The translations under genes were made by a program, and so were the position numbers. Under the pieces are notes generated by a model that was not told the origin of the DNA, made no database searches, and saw only the letters and a program-made list of their open reading frames with translations. A DNA stretch of 64,000 bases from Dyadobacter sp. CY326. GTDB taxonomy: Bacteria; Bacteroidota; Bacteroidia; Cytophagales; Spirosomataceae. Positions 50,261-60,700 of this stretch are shown in pieces. The DNA lies in the NCBI RefSeq assembly GCF_021390515.1, contig NZ_JAJUXI010000003.1, forward strand, positions 124,001 to 188,000, given 5' to 3'. How positions within the stretch are numbered: position 1 is the first letter of the stretch; each line of letters begins with the position of its first letter.

Positions 50261-51124
50261 ATGAATGACAGCATATTAAGAATTGCAATACAAAAATCCG
50301 GAAGATTAAGTGAAGATTCGCTCAAACTGATTAAGGAGTGCGGAATTCGTTTTGACAATGGCGCGGGCAAGTTGAAAACGGATGCTACAAATTTCCCTGC
50401 GCAGATCCTTTTTCTGCGGGACGATGACATTCCGGGATATGTGGAGGACGGCGTGGCACATCTGGGCATCGTGGGCGAAAATGTTTCAGAAGAGTCAAAT
50501 CGGGACGTTGACACGGTTCATAAACTGGGTTTTTCCAAATGCAGATTGTCAATCGGCGTTTTGAGAGAACATGACTACAACGGCGTTACGGACCTAGAAG
50601 GCAAAAGCATTGCTACAACTTATCCGCGTTTGCTCGAAAAATATCTTTCAGAAAACAATGTAAAAGCGCAGATTCACGAAATCAGCGGGTCAGTCGAAAT
50701 CGCGCCGAGCATTGGATTGGCCGATGCCGTTTGCGACATTGTGAGCTCTGGGAGCACGCTTTTGAGCAATGGACTAAAAGAGGTGGAAACGATTTTCAGA
50801 TCGGAAGCGGTCATGATCGCCAGCAAGCATCTTTCCGAAGTGCAAAAAGAACTTTTGGACCAATTGCTTTTCCGCATCAAATCCGTTCAGGTTGCGAAGA
50901 ACAACAAATATATCTTACTAAACTGCCCTACAAGCGCAGTTGAAAGCATTACTAAATTTTTGCCCGGCATGCGTGCTCCAACGATCCTGCCATTGGCGAC
51001 GGAAGGCTGGTGCTCTCTGCATTCGGTCATTAATGAAAATGAATTTTGGGAAAATATTGAGAAAATCAGACAGGCTGGTGCGGAGGGAATTCTCGTGATT
51101 CCTATTGAAAAAATGATCTTGTAA
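50261..51124 (+). CDS. hisG: ATP phosphoribosyltransferase, long form
   Basis: A 287-residue enzyme for the first committed step of histidine biosynthesis (ATP plus PRPP to phosphoribosyl-ATP). LRIAIQKSGRLSEDSLKLIKECGI opens the catalytic part. LTDLEGKSIATTYPRLLEKYL-like (~108-128) and VSGSVEIAPSIGLADAVCDIVSSGSTLLSNGL-like (~143-175) segments form the PRPP site. The C-terminal ~75 residues (KYILLNCPTSAVESITKFLPGMRAPTILPL) form the ACT-like regulatory domain of the long form, which gives histidine feedback inhibition without HisZ. hisD follows after 4 bases. Confidence 0.97.
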   Translation: MNDSILRIAIQKSGRLSEDSLKLIKECGIRFDNGAGKLKTDATNFPAQILFLRDDDIPGYVEDGVAHLGIVGENVSEESNRDVDTVHKLGFSKCRLSIGVLREHDYNGVTDLEGKSIATTYPRLLEKYLSENNVKAQIHEISGSVEIAPSIGLADAVCDIVSSGSTLLSNGLKEVETIFRSEAVMIASKHLSEVQKELLDQLLFRIKSVQVAKNNKYILLNCPTSAVESITKFLPGMRAPTILPLATEGWCSLHSVINENEFWENIEKIRQAGAEGILVIPIEKMIL

Positions 51125-51128
51125 TCGT

Positions 51129-52397
51129 ATGAATATTATTGCATTTCCTGACAAAGCTCAATGGCCCGCATTGCTGGCGCGGCCCGTGCAAGATGCTCAG
51201 GATATTGAAGCAAAAGTAAGCCCGATTCTGAAACAAGTTAAGGATCAGGGAGATGCAGGCATTAAAGAGCTTGCGCTTAAATTTGATAAAACAGAACTTA
51301 CCGACATTGCTTTCCCCGAATCGGCTCTTTCGGAAGCTGGCGATTCACTTGATCAGACATTGAAGGACGCCATTGCGCAGGCTTATCACAACATTTATCG
51401 TTTCCACGAATCGCAGTTGCGGCCAGCAGAAAAGATTGAAACAATGCCCGGCGTGACTTGCTGGCGTAAAAGCGTTGGCATTGAAAAAGTTGGCATTTAC
51501 ATTCCCGGCGGTTCTGCTCCATTATTTAGCACGGTGCTAATGCTTGGAATTCCTGCTAAAATTGCGGGCTGTAAAGAAATTATATTGTGCACGCCTTCCG
51601 ACCATCCGGCTATTTTGTATGCTGCTCAGCTTGTTGGCGTTACCAAAGCATTTCGCATTGGCGGCGCGCAGGCGATTGCGGCAATGGCTTACGGAACAGA
51701 AAGTGTGCCAAAAGTTTACAAAATATTCGGTCCGGGAAATCAATATGTGACGACTGCTAAAATGCTGGTTAGCAAAGAAGGCGTCGCCATAGACATGCCT
51801 GCCGGACCGTCCGAAGTTGCCGTTTATGCGGACGATTCGGCCATTCCGGCGTTTGTTGCAGCCGATTTGTTGTCGCAGGCCGAGCACGGGCCTGATAGTC
51901 AGGTGTTGTTGGTTTCAACAAGTAAAAAGTTGCTTTCGTCCGTGAATCTGACATTGTCTTCTCAAATGGACAAGTTGCCGCGTCGGGATCTTGCCGCGCA
52001 GTCCATAGCGAACAGCAAAGCAATTTTGCTTGAAACAGAGGCAGATGCAATTGAACTTTTGAACGAATATGCAGCCGAACATTTGATTCTCAGTGTTGAA
52101 AATGCAGAGGCGGTTTCGGAGAAAATAACAAATGCAGGATCTATATTTTTGGGCAATTACACGCCTGAATCCTGCGGAGATTACGCTTCCGGCACAAACC
52201 ACACATTGCCTACAAATGGTTACGCCAAGGCTTACAGCGGTGTTTCTGTCGACAGTTTTGTAAAAAAAATCACCGTCCAGCACATTTCGAAAGACGGCAT
52301 TCGGAACATTGGACCGGTTGTCGAAGCCATGGCGCAAGCAGAATCTTTGGATGCACATAAAAGAGCGGTAACAATCAGGCTGAATAGTCTGTTGTAA
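51129..52397 (+). CDS. hisD: Histidinol dehydrogenase
   Basis: A 422-residue zinc enzyme that oxidises L-histidinol to L-histidine in two NAD-dependent steps. GVTCWRKSVGIEKVGIYIPGGSAPLFSTVLML (~112-144) is a signature stretch. GTESVPKVYKIFGPGNQYVTTAK (~190-212) and DMPAGPSEVAVYAD (~220-233) hold substrate and NAD contacts. The zinc ligands fall in LLSQAEHGPDSQ (Gln/His, ~245-256) and the C-terminal half. It is 4 bases from hisG, so translation is coupled. A short hairpin (52412-52430) lies between it and hisC. Confidence 0.97.
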   Translation: MNIIAFPDKAQWPALLARPVQDAQDIEAKVSPILKQVKDQGDAGIKELALKFDKTELTDIAFPESALSEAGDSLDQTLKDAIAQAYHNIYRFHESQLRPAEKIETMPGVTCWRKSVGIEKVGIYIPGGSAPLFSTVLMLGIPAKIAGCKEIILCTPSDHPAILYAAQLVGVTKAFRIGGAQAIAAMAYGTESVPKVYKIFGPGNQYVTTAKMLVSKEGVAIDMPAGPSEVAVYADDSAIPAFVAADLLSQAEHGPDSQVLLVSTSKKLLSSVNLTLSSQMDKLPRRDLAAQSIANSKAILLETEADAIELLNEYAAEHLILSVENAEAVSEKITNAGSIFLGNYTPESCGDYASGTNHTLPTNGYAKAYSGVSVDSFVKKITVQHISKDGIRNIGPVVEAMAQAESLDAHKRAVTIRLNSLL

Positions 52398-52479
52398 ATG
52401 CGAGAGCGTCGGAATGGCTTTATGCCATTCTCATTTTAATACATTAACTGATTAACATTGACCATGTTAATTGCACAGC

Positions 52480-53553
52480 ATGAGTAAGACATTTGACTTG
52501 AATAAAATCCTTCGTCCGCATATCATTTCCCTTGCGCCGTATTCTTCCGCTCGTGACGAATACACGGGTCACGTAGGGATATTTTTGGATGCCAATGAAA
52601 ATCCCTACGGATCTGTAACTGAGGAACATTACAACCGTTATCCCGATCCATATCAGGCAGAAATCAAACAAAAGCTGGCACCGTTGAAGAACGTTTCCAT
52701 CGACCGGATTTATCTGGGAAATGGCAGTGACGAACCCATTGACTTGCTTACACGTGCGACGTGCACGCCCGGTCAGGACCACGTGATCATATTGCCTCCA
52801 ACTTACGGCATGTATGAAGTAAGCGCAAACATTCACGACGTGATCATTGATAAGGTCTCATTAACAGACGATTATCTGATTAATGTAGACGCGGTTTTAC
52901 AAGCAATCACACCCAAAACCAAAATCATCTGGATTTGCTCACCGAACAATCCGACGGGCAATGTAATGCAGCCGGAAGCGATCAGAACCATTCTCGAAAA
53001 TTTTGACGGTTTGGTCGTGGTCGATGAGGCATACATTGATTTCACAGAAACACCATCTTGGACGCAGCATTTGGATCAATATCCTAACCTCGTTGTGTTG
53101 CAAACATTCTCCAAAGCATGGGGTTTGGCAGGATTGCGGATCGGAATGTGTTTCGCCAGCCCGGAGCTTATCAGGATTTTGAACAAGATCAAACCGCCGT
53201 ACAATATCAGTCTCCCGGCTCAGAAGGAGCTTTTGAAAGGGTTGAATGAAAGTGGTAAGAAGGACGAAATGGTGGCCGATATTCTCAAAGAAAGGGATTC
53301 GTTGTGTAACATGTTGGCACAATTATCGTTGGTGATAAAAGTACACCCGACGGATGCCAATTTTCTTTTGGTTCAATTCGAAGACGCAAAAGCTGTTATG
53401 GATTATTTGATCAACGAAGCCATCATTGTGAGAGATCGCTCGCGCGTGCATCTTTGTGCTGGCTGTCTGCGCATTACAGTCGGAACACAAGAAGAAAATG
53501 AAGCCGTTATCGAATCCTTGAAAAAATATAAGCCAGAGAATATCACTGTTTAG
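52480..53553 (+). CDS. hisC: Histidinol-phosphate aminotransferase
   Basis: A 357-residue fold-type I PLP aminotransferase of the histidine pathway. The ATG at 52480 (MSKTFDLNKILRPHI) is preferred to a TTG three codons upstream. Landmarks: GIFLDANENPYGS (~28-40), YLGNGSDEPIDLLTRA (~75-90), WICSPNNPTGNV (~149-160), LVVVDEAYIDF (~178-188), and the Schiff-base Lys212 in TFSKAWGLAGLRIG. It lies 82 bases after hisD, with a small hairpin in the gap that could modulate expression. hisB does not follow: the next gene encodes an outer-membrane protein, so the remaining histidine genes must be elsewhere. Confidence 0.95.
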   Translation: MSKTFDLNKILRPHIISLAPYSSARDEYTGHVGIFLDANENPYGSVTEEHYNRYPDPYQAEIKQKLAPLKNVSIDRIYLGNGSDEPIDLLTRATCTPGQDHVIILPPTYGMYEVSANIHDVIIDKVSLTDDYLINVDAVLQAITPKTKIIWICSPNNPTGNVMQPEAIRTILENFDGLVVVDEAYIDFTETPSWTQHLDQYPNLVVLQTFSKAWGLAGLRIGMCFASPELIRILNKIKPPYNISLPAQKELLKGLNESGKKDEMVADILKERDSLCNMLAQLSLVIKVHPTDANFLLVQFEDAKAVMDYLINEAIIVRDRSRVHLCAGCLRITVGTQEENEAVIESLKKYKPENITV

Positions 53554-53607
53554 CACGATTTTAATAAAAACGCCCAAAAACTAAAATTTCCCCGATTTAT
53601 ACTCAAT

Positions 53608-54129
53608 ATGAAGAAGTTAGCCTTAACATTTGCATTCATTCTAAGCTTTGGTTTTGCTCATGCCCAATATGACAACTGGGCTGTTGGTTTCAAACTCGGT
53701 GAACCAACCGGAATCAACATTCGTAAATATTTCAACAACATTCATGCGCTGGATGTGACGATTGGGACGTATGGTGGCGTTTTGTCAAACGATCGCAAAT
53801 ACAGAGGAGACGAGGGAATTTATAAAAATGCGGGCCTTTCGGTGCAGGTGCATTACTTGTGGCACACGCCGCTTTTCAATTCTGAGGCCGTGCACGTTTA
53901 TTACGGACTGGGTGGTCAGGTGAACAGCCGCAGATCTTATCCAAAGCGCTTGTTAGGGAATTATGAAAAGGACATTTCACTCGGAGGCTCCGTTCTGGGC
54001 GGACTTGAATATTACATTCCCGACAACCGCATTTCCGTTTTCCTGGAAGGCGGAACTTATTTGGAGCTTTTGCCAAGACCATTTTATCTGAGTCCAAATA
54101 TTTCAGCCGGGATCCGATTCAATTTGTAA
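53608..54129 (+). CDS. Small outer-membrane beta-barrel-like protein
   Basis: A 173-residue exported protein: a signal peptide (MKKLALTFAFILSFGFAHAQ) followed by alternating strands (WAVGFKLGEPTGINIRKYF, ALDVTIGTYGGVLS, VYYGLGGQVNSRR, SVLGGLEYYIPDNRISVFLEGGTYLEL) and a terminal strand ending ISAGIRFNL. The pattern fits a small eight-stranded barrel. It lies 54 bases after hisC but is probably functionally unrelated; a terminator follows. Confidence 0.75.
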   Translation: MKKLALTFAFILSFGFAHAQYDNWAVGFKLGEPTGINIRKYFNNIHALDVTIGTYGGVLSNDRKYRGDEGIYKNAGLSVQVHYLWHTPLFNSEAVHVYYGLGGQVNSRRSYPKRLLGNYEKDISLGGSVLGGLEYYIPDNRISVFLEGGTYLELLPRPFYLSPNISAGIRFNL

Positions 54130-54157
54130 TCAGACTTGCAGAGATTATTCCAGTTTG

Positions 54158-54184
54158 AAAAGCAGGTCTAAACCTGCTTTTTTT
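54158..54184 (+). terminator. Terminator after the barrel-protein gene
   Basis: A hairpin with 7-bp arms (54161-54167 and 54172-54178), extended by A/T pairs, then a T-run. It also overlaps the region where the long upstream extension of the helicase frame would begin, which argues for the later helicase start. Confidence 0.85.
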
Positions 54185-54245
54185 GTGTAATTTAGTCAAT
54201 GGTAAAGCTGTCTTTCCAATCATTTCAAGCCAATTTTTAGTCATA

Positions 54246-57200
54246 GTGTTTAAAGTTTACAGTTCATCAGCAGGTTCCGGTAAGACGTACACGCTTACAA
54301 AAGAATATCTTAAACTGGCCCTGCATTCCAATGCGGAGACTTATTTCAAGCATATTCTGGCCGTTACATTTACTAATGCGGCTGCGAATGAAATGAAGGA
54401 TCGCATTTTGCTGATGCTCCGCGTCTTCTCCGATTCATTCCAGTCGGATAAGGAACCGCATCCGATGTTGCGCGATGTGGTGACCGAAATGTATCCCGAA
54501 ACCAGCAATGATCCCGAACTGTTTGCCGGAGCGTGTCAGTTGGTGGCTGGCCGCGCACAATTAGTCTTCCGCCAGATCTTGCATCGTTATTCTGACTTTT
54601 CGGTGATGACGATTGACAAGTTTACGCAGCGACTGATCAGCAGTTTTACGGACGAACTGGGCATTCCGTTTGTTTTCGAAACCCAACTGGATGCCGATTT
54701 GCTGGACGATGCCGTTGACCGTTTGTTAGCTAGAATAGGGCAGGAAGGCGAGGAAGTGCTGACAAGCATTGTCGAAAAATATTATCGCGAGAATGCCGAC
54801 GAAGGCAAAAGCTGGGGCACGCTCCCCGTGCAGATCCGGGAAGTGTCGCGAACGATATTGAGCGAGCAGAGTTATCTGCAGTTGAAGCGTGTCGAAGATC
54901 TGCGCATGCAGGATTGGATCGCGATCCGCAATCAGATGCGTGCATTTGTGCGTGAAAGAGAGGCCCGTATTGCCAGTTTAGCCAAGAATGCATTTGAGCT
55001 GATTCAATCAACATTTCTCACTGAAAAAGACTTCCACCAAAGCGGCAGGGGCATTTATGTTTATTTTAAAGACCGGGCTGACGAGAAAAAATTATGGGCC
55101 GAACCCAATTCCTATGTTTACAAAACCATCGGCGAAGGCGTTTGGTATGGGGCCAAAACTGCACTTTTGATCAAAGATGAGATTGAAAAAGTGAGGACGG
55201 ATCTCGAAAATTACTTCCATCAGATTGAAAACATCAGAACATCGGAATCGAAGAAAATCACGCTTTACGCACAGCTCGACCGGCACATTTACAGCTTGTC
55301 CCTGCTCGGTGAGATTCGGAAGGAGTTCGATGCACTTTTAAAACAAAATAACCAGGTCCATATTTCCGATTTCAATAGGAAGATCATTGAAATTGTGGCG
55401 CGTGAGCCGGTTCCTTTCATTTTTGAAAGACTTGGTGAGCGTTACAACCACATTTTGGTAGATGAATTCCAGGACACTTCGAAGCTCCAATTTGCCAATT
55501 TGCTTCCATTAATTGAAAATGCGCTTTCAGGCGGCTATTTCAATTTGATCGTCGGGGACGCGAAACAATCCATTTATCGCTTCCGTGGCGGTGATATGGA
55601 TTTGATCTTGCGCCTGGCTACAAGCCAGGTCATGGCTTTGGCGACAGTGCTTGGAAATAGTTCGTATAATGCAGAGCGGTTATTGAGTCTGGATAATTAT
55701 CTGGACGTAAATCATCTTAAAGTTAATCGCAGGAGTCGCCGCGAGATTACCGATTTCAACAATCAATTTTTCGCCTTCATCGCCTCGACGCTCGGCGATG
55801 ACCATGCGCTGATTCAGGATGTCTATGATCAGAACTTTGAGCAGGAAATCCCGGACGGCGTTCCGGTTGGCGGGCACGTGGAAATTGAGTTTTTGGAATT
55901 GAATGATGAGGACGATGCTGATGAAGACATCACCTCCGACGCCATTGTGCGCCGTTCGCTTGAACTTGTGAAGGAGCTTCGGACGCAGGGTTATGACTGG
56001 CGGGACATGGCCATTTTGTGCCGGAAAAAACGGGAAGCGACAGCATTAGCAAGCGCATTGAAAGAGGCGGGACTTCCATTGATTTCTGATGATGCGCTTT
56101 CGTTGGGCTATTCAAGGTCCGTGCATTTCATCATTTCATTTATGAAAGTGCTGCTCAGTTCGGATCATCGGCTGGCGCGTTATGAGGCCGCATATTTGTT
56201 CCATCATGTGGTTCGCAGGCAAAATCCGGAAGCAGGAGAATATGAACAAATCCGCATCCTTTGCGAAGCGAGCGGACTGGACACTTTTCTGGATTATTTC
56301 AAAAGATGGAACATTAGTTTGAGCTCCTTTCGAATGAGGCAACTGTCTGTATTTGAGCTTAGTGAGCAATTGATGCAGCGGTTTGGTTTGTTCCAGAATC
56401 ATTTTGAAAATGAATATTTATTCCGTTTCCTAGACGTGGTTATGGATTTTGGAAACAGGAAAAGCAATCACCTCGGCGACTTCCTGATTCACTGGGAATC
56501 TGCACGACATAAGCTTTCGATCACCATTCCCGAAGAAACGGATGCCATTCGCATCACCACGATCCACAAGTCCAAAGGGCTCGAATATCCGGTCGTAATT
56601 GTTCCTTACGCGCATTGGAAAGTCACGCCCAATGCCAAGCTCGACCGACTTTGGCTGGATTTGGATGATGTAGATTATGAGGAGCTTACATTAGAAGACA
56701 AAGAATCCGGCGACAAAAAGAAGCTGCACAGCTCATTGGTTTCGGTTGTTAAGGATTTGGAAAATACGGCCGTTGCAACCCAATACACGGACGAGCGCAC
56801 GCGGACATTGGTCGAGAATCTGAATCTGCTTTACGTTGCATTCACGCGTCCGGTTCAGCGGTTGTATATTTTGGCCAAAAGGGAGCGGAGATGGGAGAGC
56901 GGGCAGCAAGTCAATAACTGGCTTCAAAATTTCCTCGCGCAGGAGCACATCGTCCCGACTTGGAATGAAAATGAGTCGAAATACATTATTTCCAATGGTT
57001 CAACGGCGCTGCAACACGCGCACAGAAAGTCTGATCATCAGCCTTTTGTGCTTCATAACATATTGAGCAACGACCGCACGGAATCCTTGCGCCTGAGAAG
57101 AATGGCCGACCGCATATTTGATGTGGAGACTTTCGAACCGAAACGCGACCGGCTGCAAAAAATTCGCTATTTACTCACAAGGCTTAAAACAGTTTCAGAT

Positions 57201-57578
57201 TTGCCTTATGCATTGGACCGGCTGGTAAGTGAAGGGATTTTTACAAAAGCGGAGACGGCTGAAATTGAAATGCAGGCAAGCGGCTTGCTTAATGATCCCG
57301 AATTAGTAGGGTTATATCAGGACGGCAACAAGGTTCAGATCAACAAGGAATTGTTGATTCCAGGCGGGAAACTGCTGCATATAGACCGGGTCGTTCAGCA
57401 TGCTGATGGCGGATCGACATTCATGTCATTTGTTGGCGGGAGCAATTCCGATGATGCCAGAAGACATTTGAAGAGATTGATAAGTTCCTATGCGGCAGCG
57501 GGAAAGCAGAGCAAAGGCGTTTTAATAACCCTTGAAAATGAGCTGGTTGAATGGATTGGCGCCGATGTAACCGATTAG
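54246..57578 (+). CDS. UvrD/AddA-like ATP-dependent helicase with degenerate nuclease end
   Basis: A 1110-residue superfamily 1A helicase of the RecB/AddA type, acting at DNA double-strand ends in recombination repair. GTG 54246 is chosen because MFKVYSSSAGSGKTYTLTKEYL puts Walker A immediately at the N-terminus, as in the family; the upstream TTG at 54183 lies inside the preceding terminator. Motifs: Walker A SAGSGKTYT (~8-16), motif Ia HILAVTFTNAAANEMKDRI, Walker B ILVDEFQDTSKLQ (~400-412), motif III GDAKQSIYRFRGGD (~438-451), motif V TTIHKSKGLEYPVV, and motif VI YVAFTRPVQRLYIL. At the C-terminus, IDRVVQHADGG is followed by STFMSFVGG where AddA nucleases carry a D-x-K core, so cleavage may be lost. 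No addB is adjacent. Confidence 0.88.
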   Translation: MFKVYSSSAGSGKTYTLTKEYLKLALHSNAETYFKHILAVTFTNAAANEMKDRILLMLRVFSDSFQSDKEPHPMLRDVVTEMYPETSNDPELFAGACQLVAGRAQLVFRQILHRYSDFSVMTIDKFTQRLISSFTDELGIPFVFETQLDADLLDDAVDRLLARIGQEGEEVLTSIVEKYYRENADEGKSWGTLPVQIREVSRTILSEQSYLQLKRVEDLRMQDWIAIRNQMRAFVREREARIASLAKNAFELIQSTFLTEKDFHQSGRGIYVYFKDRADEKKLWAEPNSYVYKTIGEGVWYGAKTALLIKDEIEKVRTDLENYFHQIENIRTSESKKITLYAQLDRHIYSLSLLGEIRKEFDALLKQNNQVHISDFNRKIIEIVAREPVPFIFERLGERYNHILVDEFQDTSKLQFANLLPLIENALSGGYFNLIVGDAKQSIYRFRGGDMDLILRLATSQVMALATVLGNSSYNAERLLSLDNYLDVNHLKVNRRSRREITDFNNQFFAFIASTLGDDHALIQDVYDQNFEQEIPDGVPVGGHVEIEFLELNDEDDADEDITSDAIVRRSLELVKELRTQGYDWRDMAILCRKKREATALASALKEAGLPLISDDALSLGYSRSVHFIISFMKVLLSSDHRLARYEAAYLFHHVVRRQNPEAGEYEQIRILCEASGLDTFLDYFKRWNISLSSFRMRQLSVFELSEQLMQRFGLFQNHFENEYLFRFLDVVMDFGNRKSNHLGDFLIHWESARHKLSITIPEETDAIRITTIHKSKGLEYPVVIVPYAHWKVTPNAKLDRLWLDLDDVDYEELTLEDKESGDKKKLHSSLVSVVKDLENTAVATQYTDERTRTLVENLNLLYVAFTRPVQRLYILAKRERRWESGQQVNNWLQNFLAQEHIVPTWNENESKYIISNGSTALQHAHRKSDHQPFVLHNILSNDRTESLRLRRMADRIFDVETFEPKRDRLQKIRYLLTRLKTVSDLPYALDRLVSEGIFTKAETAEIEMQASGLLNDPELVGLYQDGNKVQINKELLIPGGKLLHIDRVVQHADGGSTFMSFVGGSNSDDARRHLKRLISSYAAAGKQSKGVLITLENELVEWIGADVTD

Positions 57579-57700
57579 CTCAATGCAAAGTAGAATTAGT
57601 TTACATAAAGAGAAGGCGACTCACTAGTAAAATAGTTCTATAAAACGAGTGAAAAGTGGGTTAATTTGGTTTTTTTTTCCTGATATTGGGATCAAATTGC

Positions 57701-60700
57701 ATGGCCTCCCAATTCTCCGCTATCTCAACGTTTATGCGCATAACTTTCCAGCAACAGGTTTTATCAGGCATTATTTTCTCAATTGTTTTAGTAATTGTAG
57801 TTGGGATTACATCCTTCGATGCCATTGTTACGCAGCAAGAAAACGCAGGTTGGGTTAATCACACGATGGAAGTGATGCAACGCTCCAAATCCGTCAGAAG
57901 CCAGTTGCTTGCCGCTGAATCCAATGTGCGGGGATTTGCCTTGACATCCAATGTTACTTTCGAAAATAATTACAGGGCAGCCATCGACGATGTTTGGTCG
58001 GAGCTCGATGGAATGCGCAAGCTCGTGCAGGACAACAAGCACCAGATTGCGCGCCTTGACTCATTGTCACCATTGATTCAGTTGCGGTTGGATTTGATGG
58101 CGCAGCAGTATGAATTGCTCAAATCGGGCAATTACAAAGCGGATACAGTAAAAAGCATTATCCTGAAAGGCAAAATTCTATCGTCGCAAATAGACTTTCG
58201 GTTCAAACAAATTGAAAATGAGGAAGAAGGGCTGCTTGCCGGACGCGAGCAGAAAGCCGCTGAAAGCTCAGCACGCGCAAAGCGATACATTCTATTTGGC
58301 ACACTGGCATTTATGCTGGTTGTTTTTATGTTGCTGTATTTCATAAGGCGCGCTTATTTTGCACAGTTAGCCTCTGAAAGCGAAACGACGAAGGCGAACC
58401 GCCAGCTTGAACAGCTGGCAGTGGAAGATCAGGAAAAGAATTGGATCTTAAATGCAGCCGTTGATTTAGCCAGCGCAATCCGGGGCGAACCTACGCAAAA
58501 GGAACTGGCGACGAGGCTTTTAGGGAAGCTTATGGATGTCACCGACTCGCTCGTAGGTGTAATGTATGTGCGGGAGCGGACCGGTAATGTGTTGCAGCTG
58601 GCAAGCAGTTACGGAACCGACGGAAGTGCGAAAGCGCCCACGGAAATTGTGCTGGGCGAGGGCATTCTCGGGCAGATGGCGATGGATCAGGTTGGACTGA
58701 AAAAAGTGAATGTTACTCCGGATTATTTTAAAATCAAAAGTTCGACAGGCAGCACAGATCCCGCAACGCTCTATTTGAGAACGATCTCATTTGAAGGAGA
58801 AGTCATGGCGGTAATCGAGATTGGTTATCTGAATGATCCCGGCGAGAAGGTCGGAAAATTGCTGAACATGATGTCGGACAATGTTGCAGTGGCGCTCACC
58901 GCTGCGAATGCACGCCAGACAACCCGCGAATTGCTCGACAAAACACAGTTGCAGGCAGAAGAATTGGAAAGCCAGCAGGAAGAATTGCGCGTTACCAACG
59001 AAGAACTCATGCGGCAAACGACGCTGCTGCAAGTTTCAGAAGAAGAATTACGCGTGCAGCAGGAAGAGCTCAAACAGATCAACACAGAACTGGAAGAAAA
59101 GGCGTTTATGCTGGAAGAGCAGAAAAGCACCATTGAGGGAGCACGCGATCAAATTCAGATTAAGGCTGATGAATTGGAAAAAAGCGGCCGGTTCAAGAGT
59201 GAATTTTTGGCCAATATGAGCCACGAGCTTCGCACACCATTGAATAGCATCCTGATTTTATCCAGAATTCTGGGCGAAAATAAAGGCGAACGGTTAAATG
59301 AGGAACAGCAGCGATACGCCTCCGTTATTTTCAATTCAGGAAATGATCTTCTGACACTCATTAACGACATTCTGGACCTTGCCAAAGTAGAATCGGGGAA
59401 AATTGAACTGGTTTACGAGCACGTCAAAACCGAATTGCTGCTCTCTGAAATCCGAAATACATTCCAGAAAATCGCTGAAAACAAGGGACTAAATCTAAAA
59501 ATCGAAAAAGCGCCATCTTGCCCGGACACATTGTTTGTGGATCAGATGAGGCTGCTTCAAATTATTCGCAACTTGGTTTCTAATGCAGTAAAATTCACAG
59601 CCGCGCCGGGCACAGTTTCGCTGAATATCAAGCAGGAAGGTGAGTTCTTGTTTTTTGAAGTGTCAGACACAGGCATTGGTATCGCTCCGGAAAAGCAGCA
59701 ATCCATTTTCGAGGCATTCCAGCAAGCGGATGGCTCAACCAGCCGAAAATATGGTGGCACAGGGCTCGGACTCTCCATCAGCCGCGAGCTGACCAATTTA
59801 TTCAAAGGGTCTATTTCATTAAAAAGTGAAGCGGGTGTAGGCTCGACATTCACATTAAAAATTCCGATTCAGAGCTTGGCGGAACACGGTGAACAGGCAG
59901 TCAATGCTGAACCAGTGAAAGTCGAAACATTTACAAAGCCGTCGCCAGTGCATGTCAATGGCCAGGATTATCGCCTTTTATTGATTGAAGACGACTCAAT
60001 ATTTGCCGCCGACATGTCCGAGAAAGCACGCGACAGCGGATTTGAAGTCATTGTGGCTGAAACCGGTGAAAAGGCGCTGGAACTGGTCCAAACTTTCCGT
60101 CCCACCGCAATTATTCTCGATATGCATTTGCCTGACGTTTCAGGTGATGAGCTTTTAAAAACATTAAAATCAGACATCAGGACAAGAAATATTCCGGTCC
60201 ACACGATTTCTTCGGGATCATATCTGAACATGGAAATGGTAAAGGAGGGAGCCATTGGCTTTATGCAAAAGCCTGTGGATGCAAGGTCTGCGGAAAGCAT
60301 CTTTGGCTTGCTCAAACTGGAATCGGGCAAAGCAGAAAAACAAAAAATCCTGCTGATAGAGGACGACCAATATCAAAGTAAATATCTGGGCGACTTCCTC
60401 ACTGAAAACAATATTTTTGTCCTTTATGCATTTACGGGCGCCGAAGCGCTGTCCATTCTAAATGCGCAGTCGGTCGACGGGATCATTCTCGATATAAGGC
60501 TTTCCGATATGAGCGGTTTGGATTTGCTGGATCAAATCAAGAAAAATCCGCAATGGGATGCATTGCCGGTGGTCGTCAACACTGCCGAGGATTTGGATCA
60601 GACGGACCTGACACGCGTAATGAAATACGCGCATCCGGTTGTGATGAAAACCAAGAAATCCAATGAGCGTTTGTTGGACGAAGTCAAATTGTTTTTGAAG

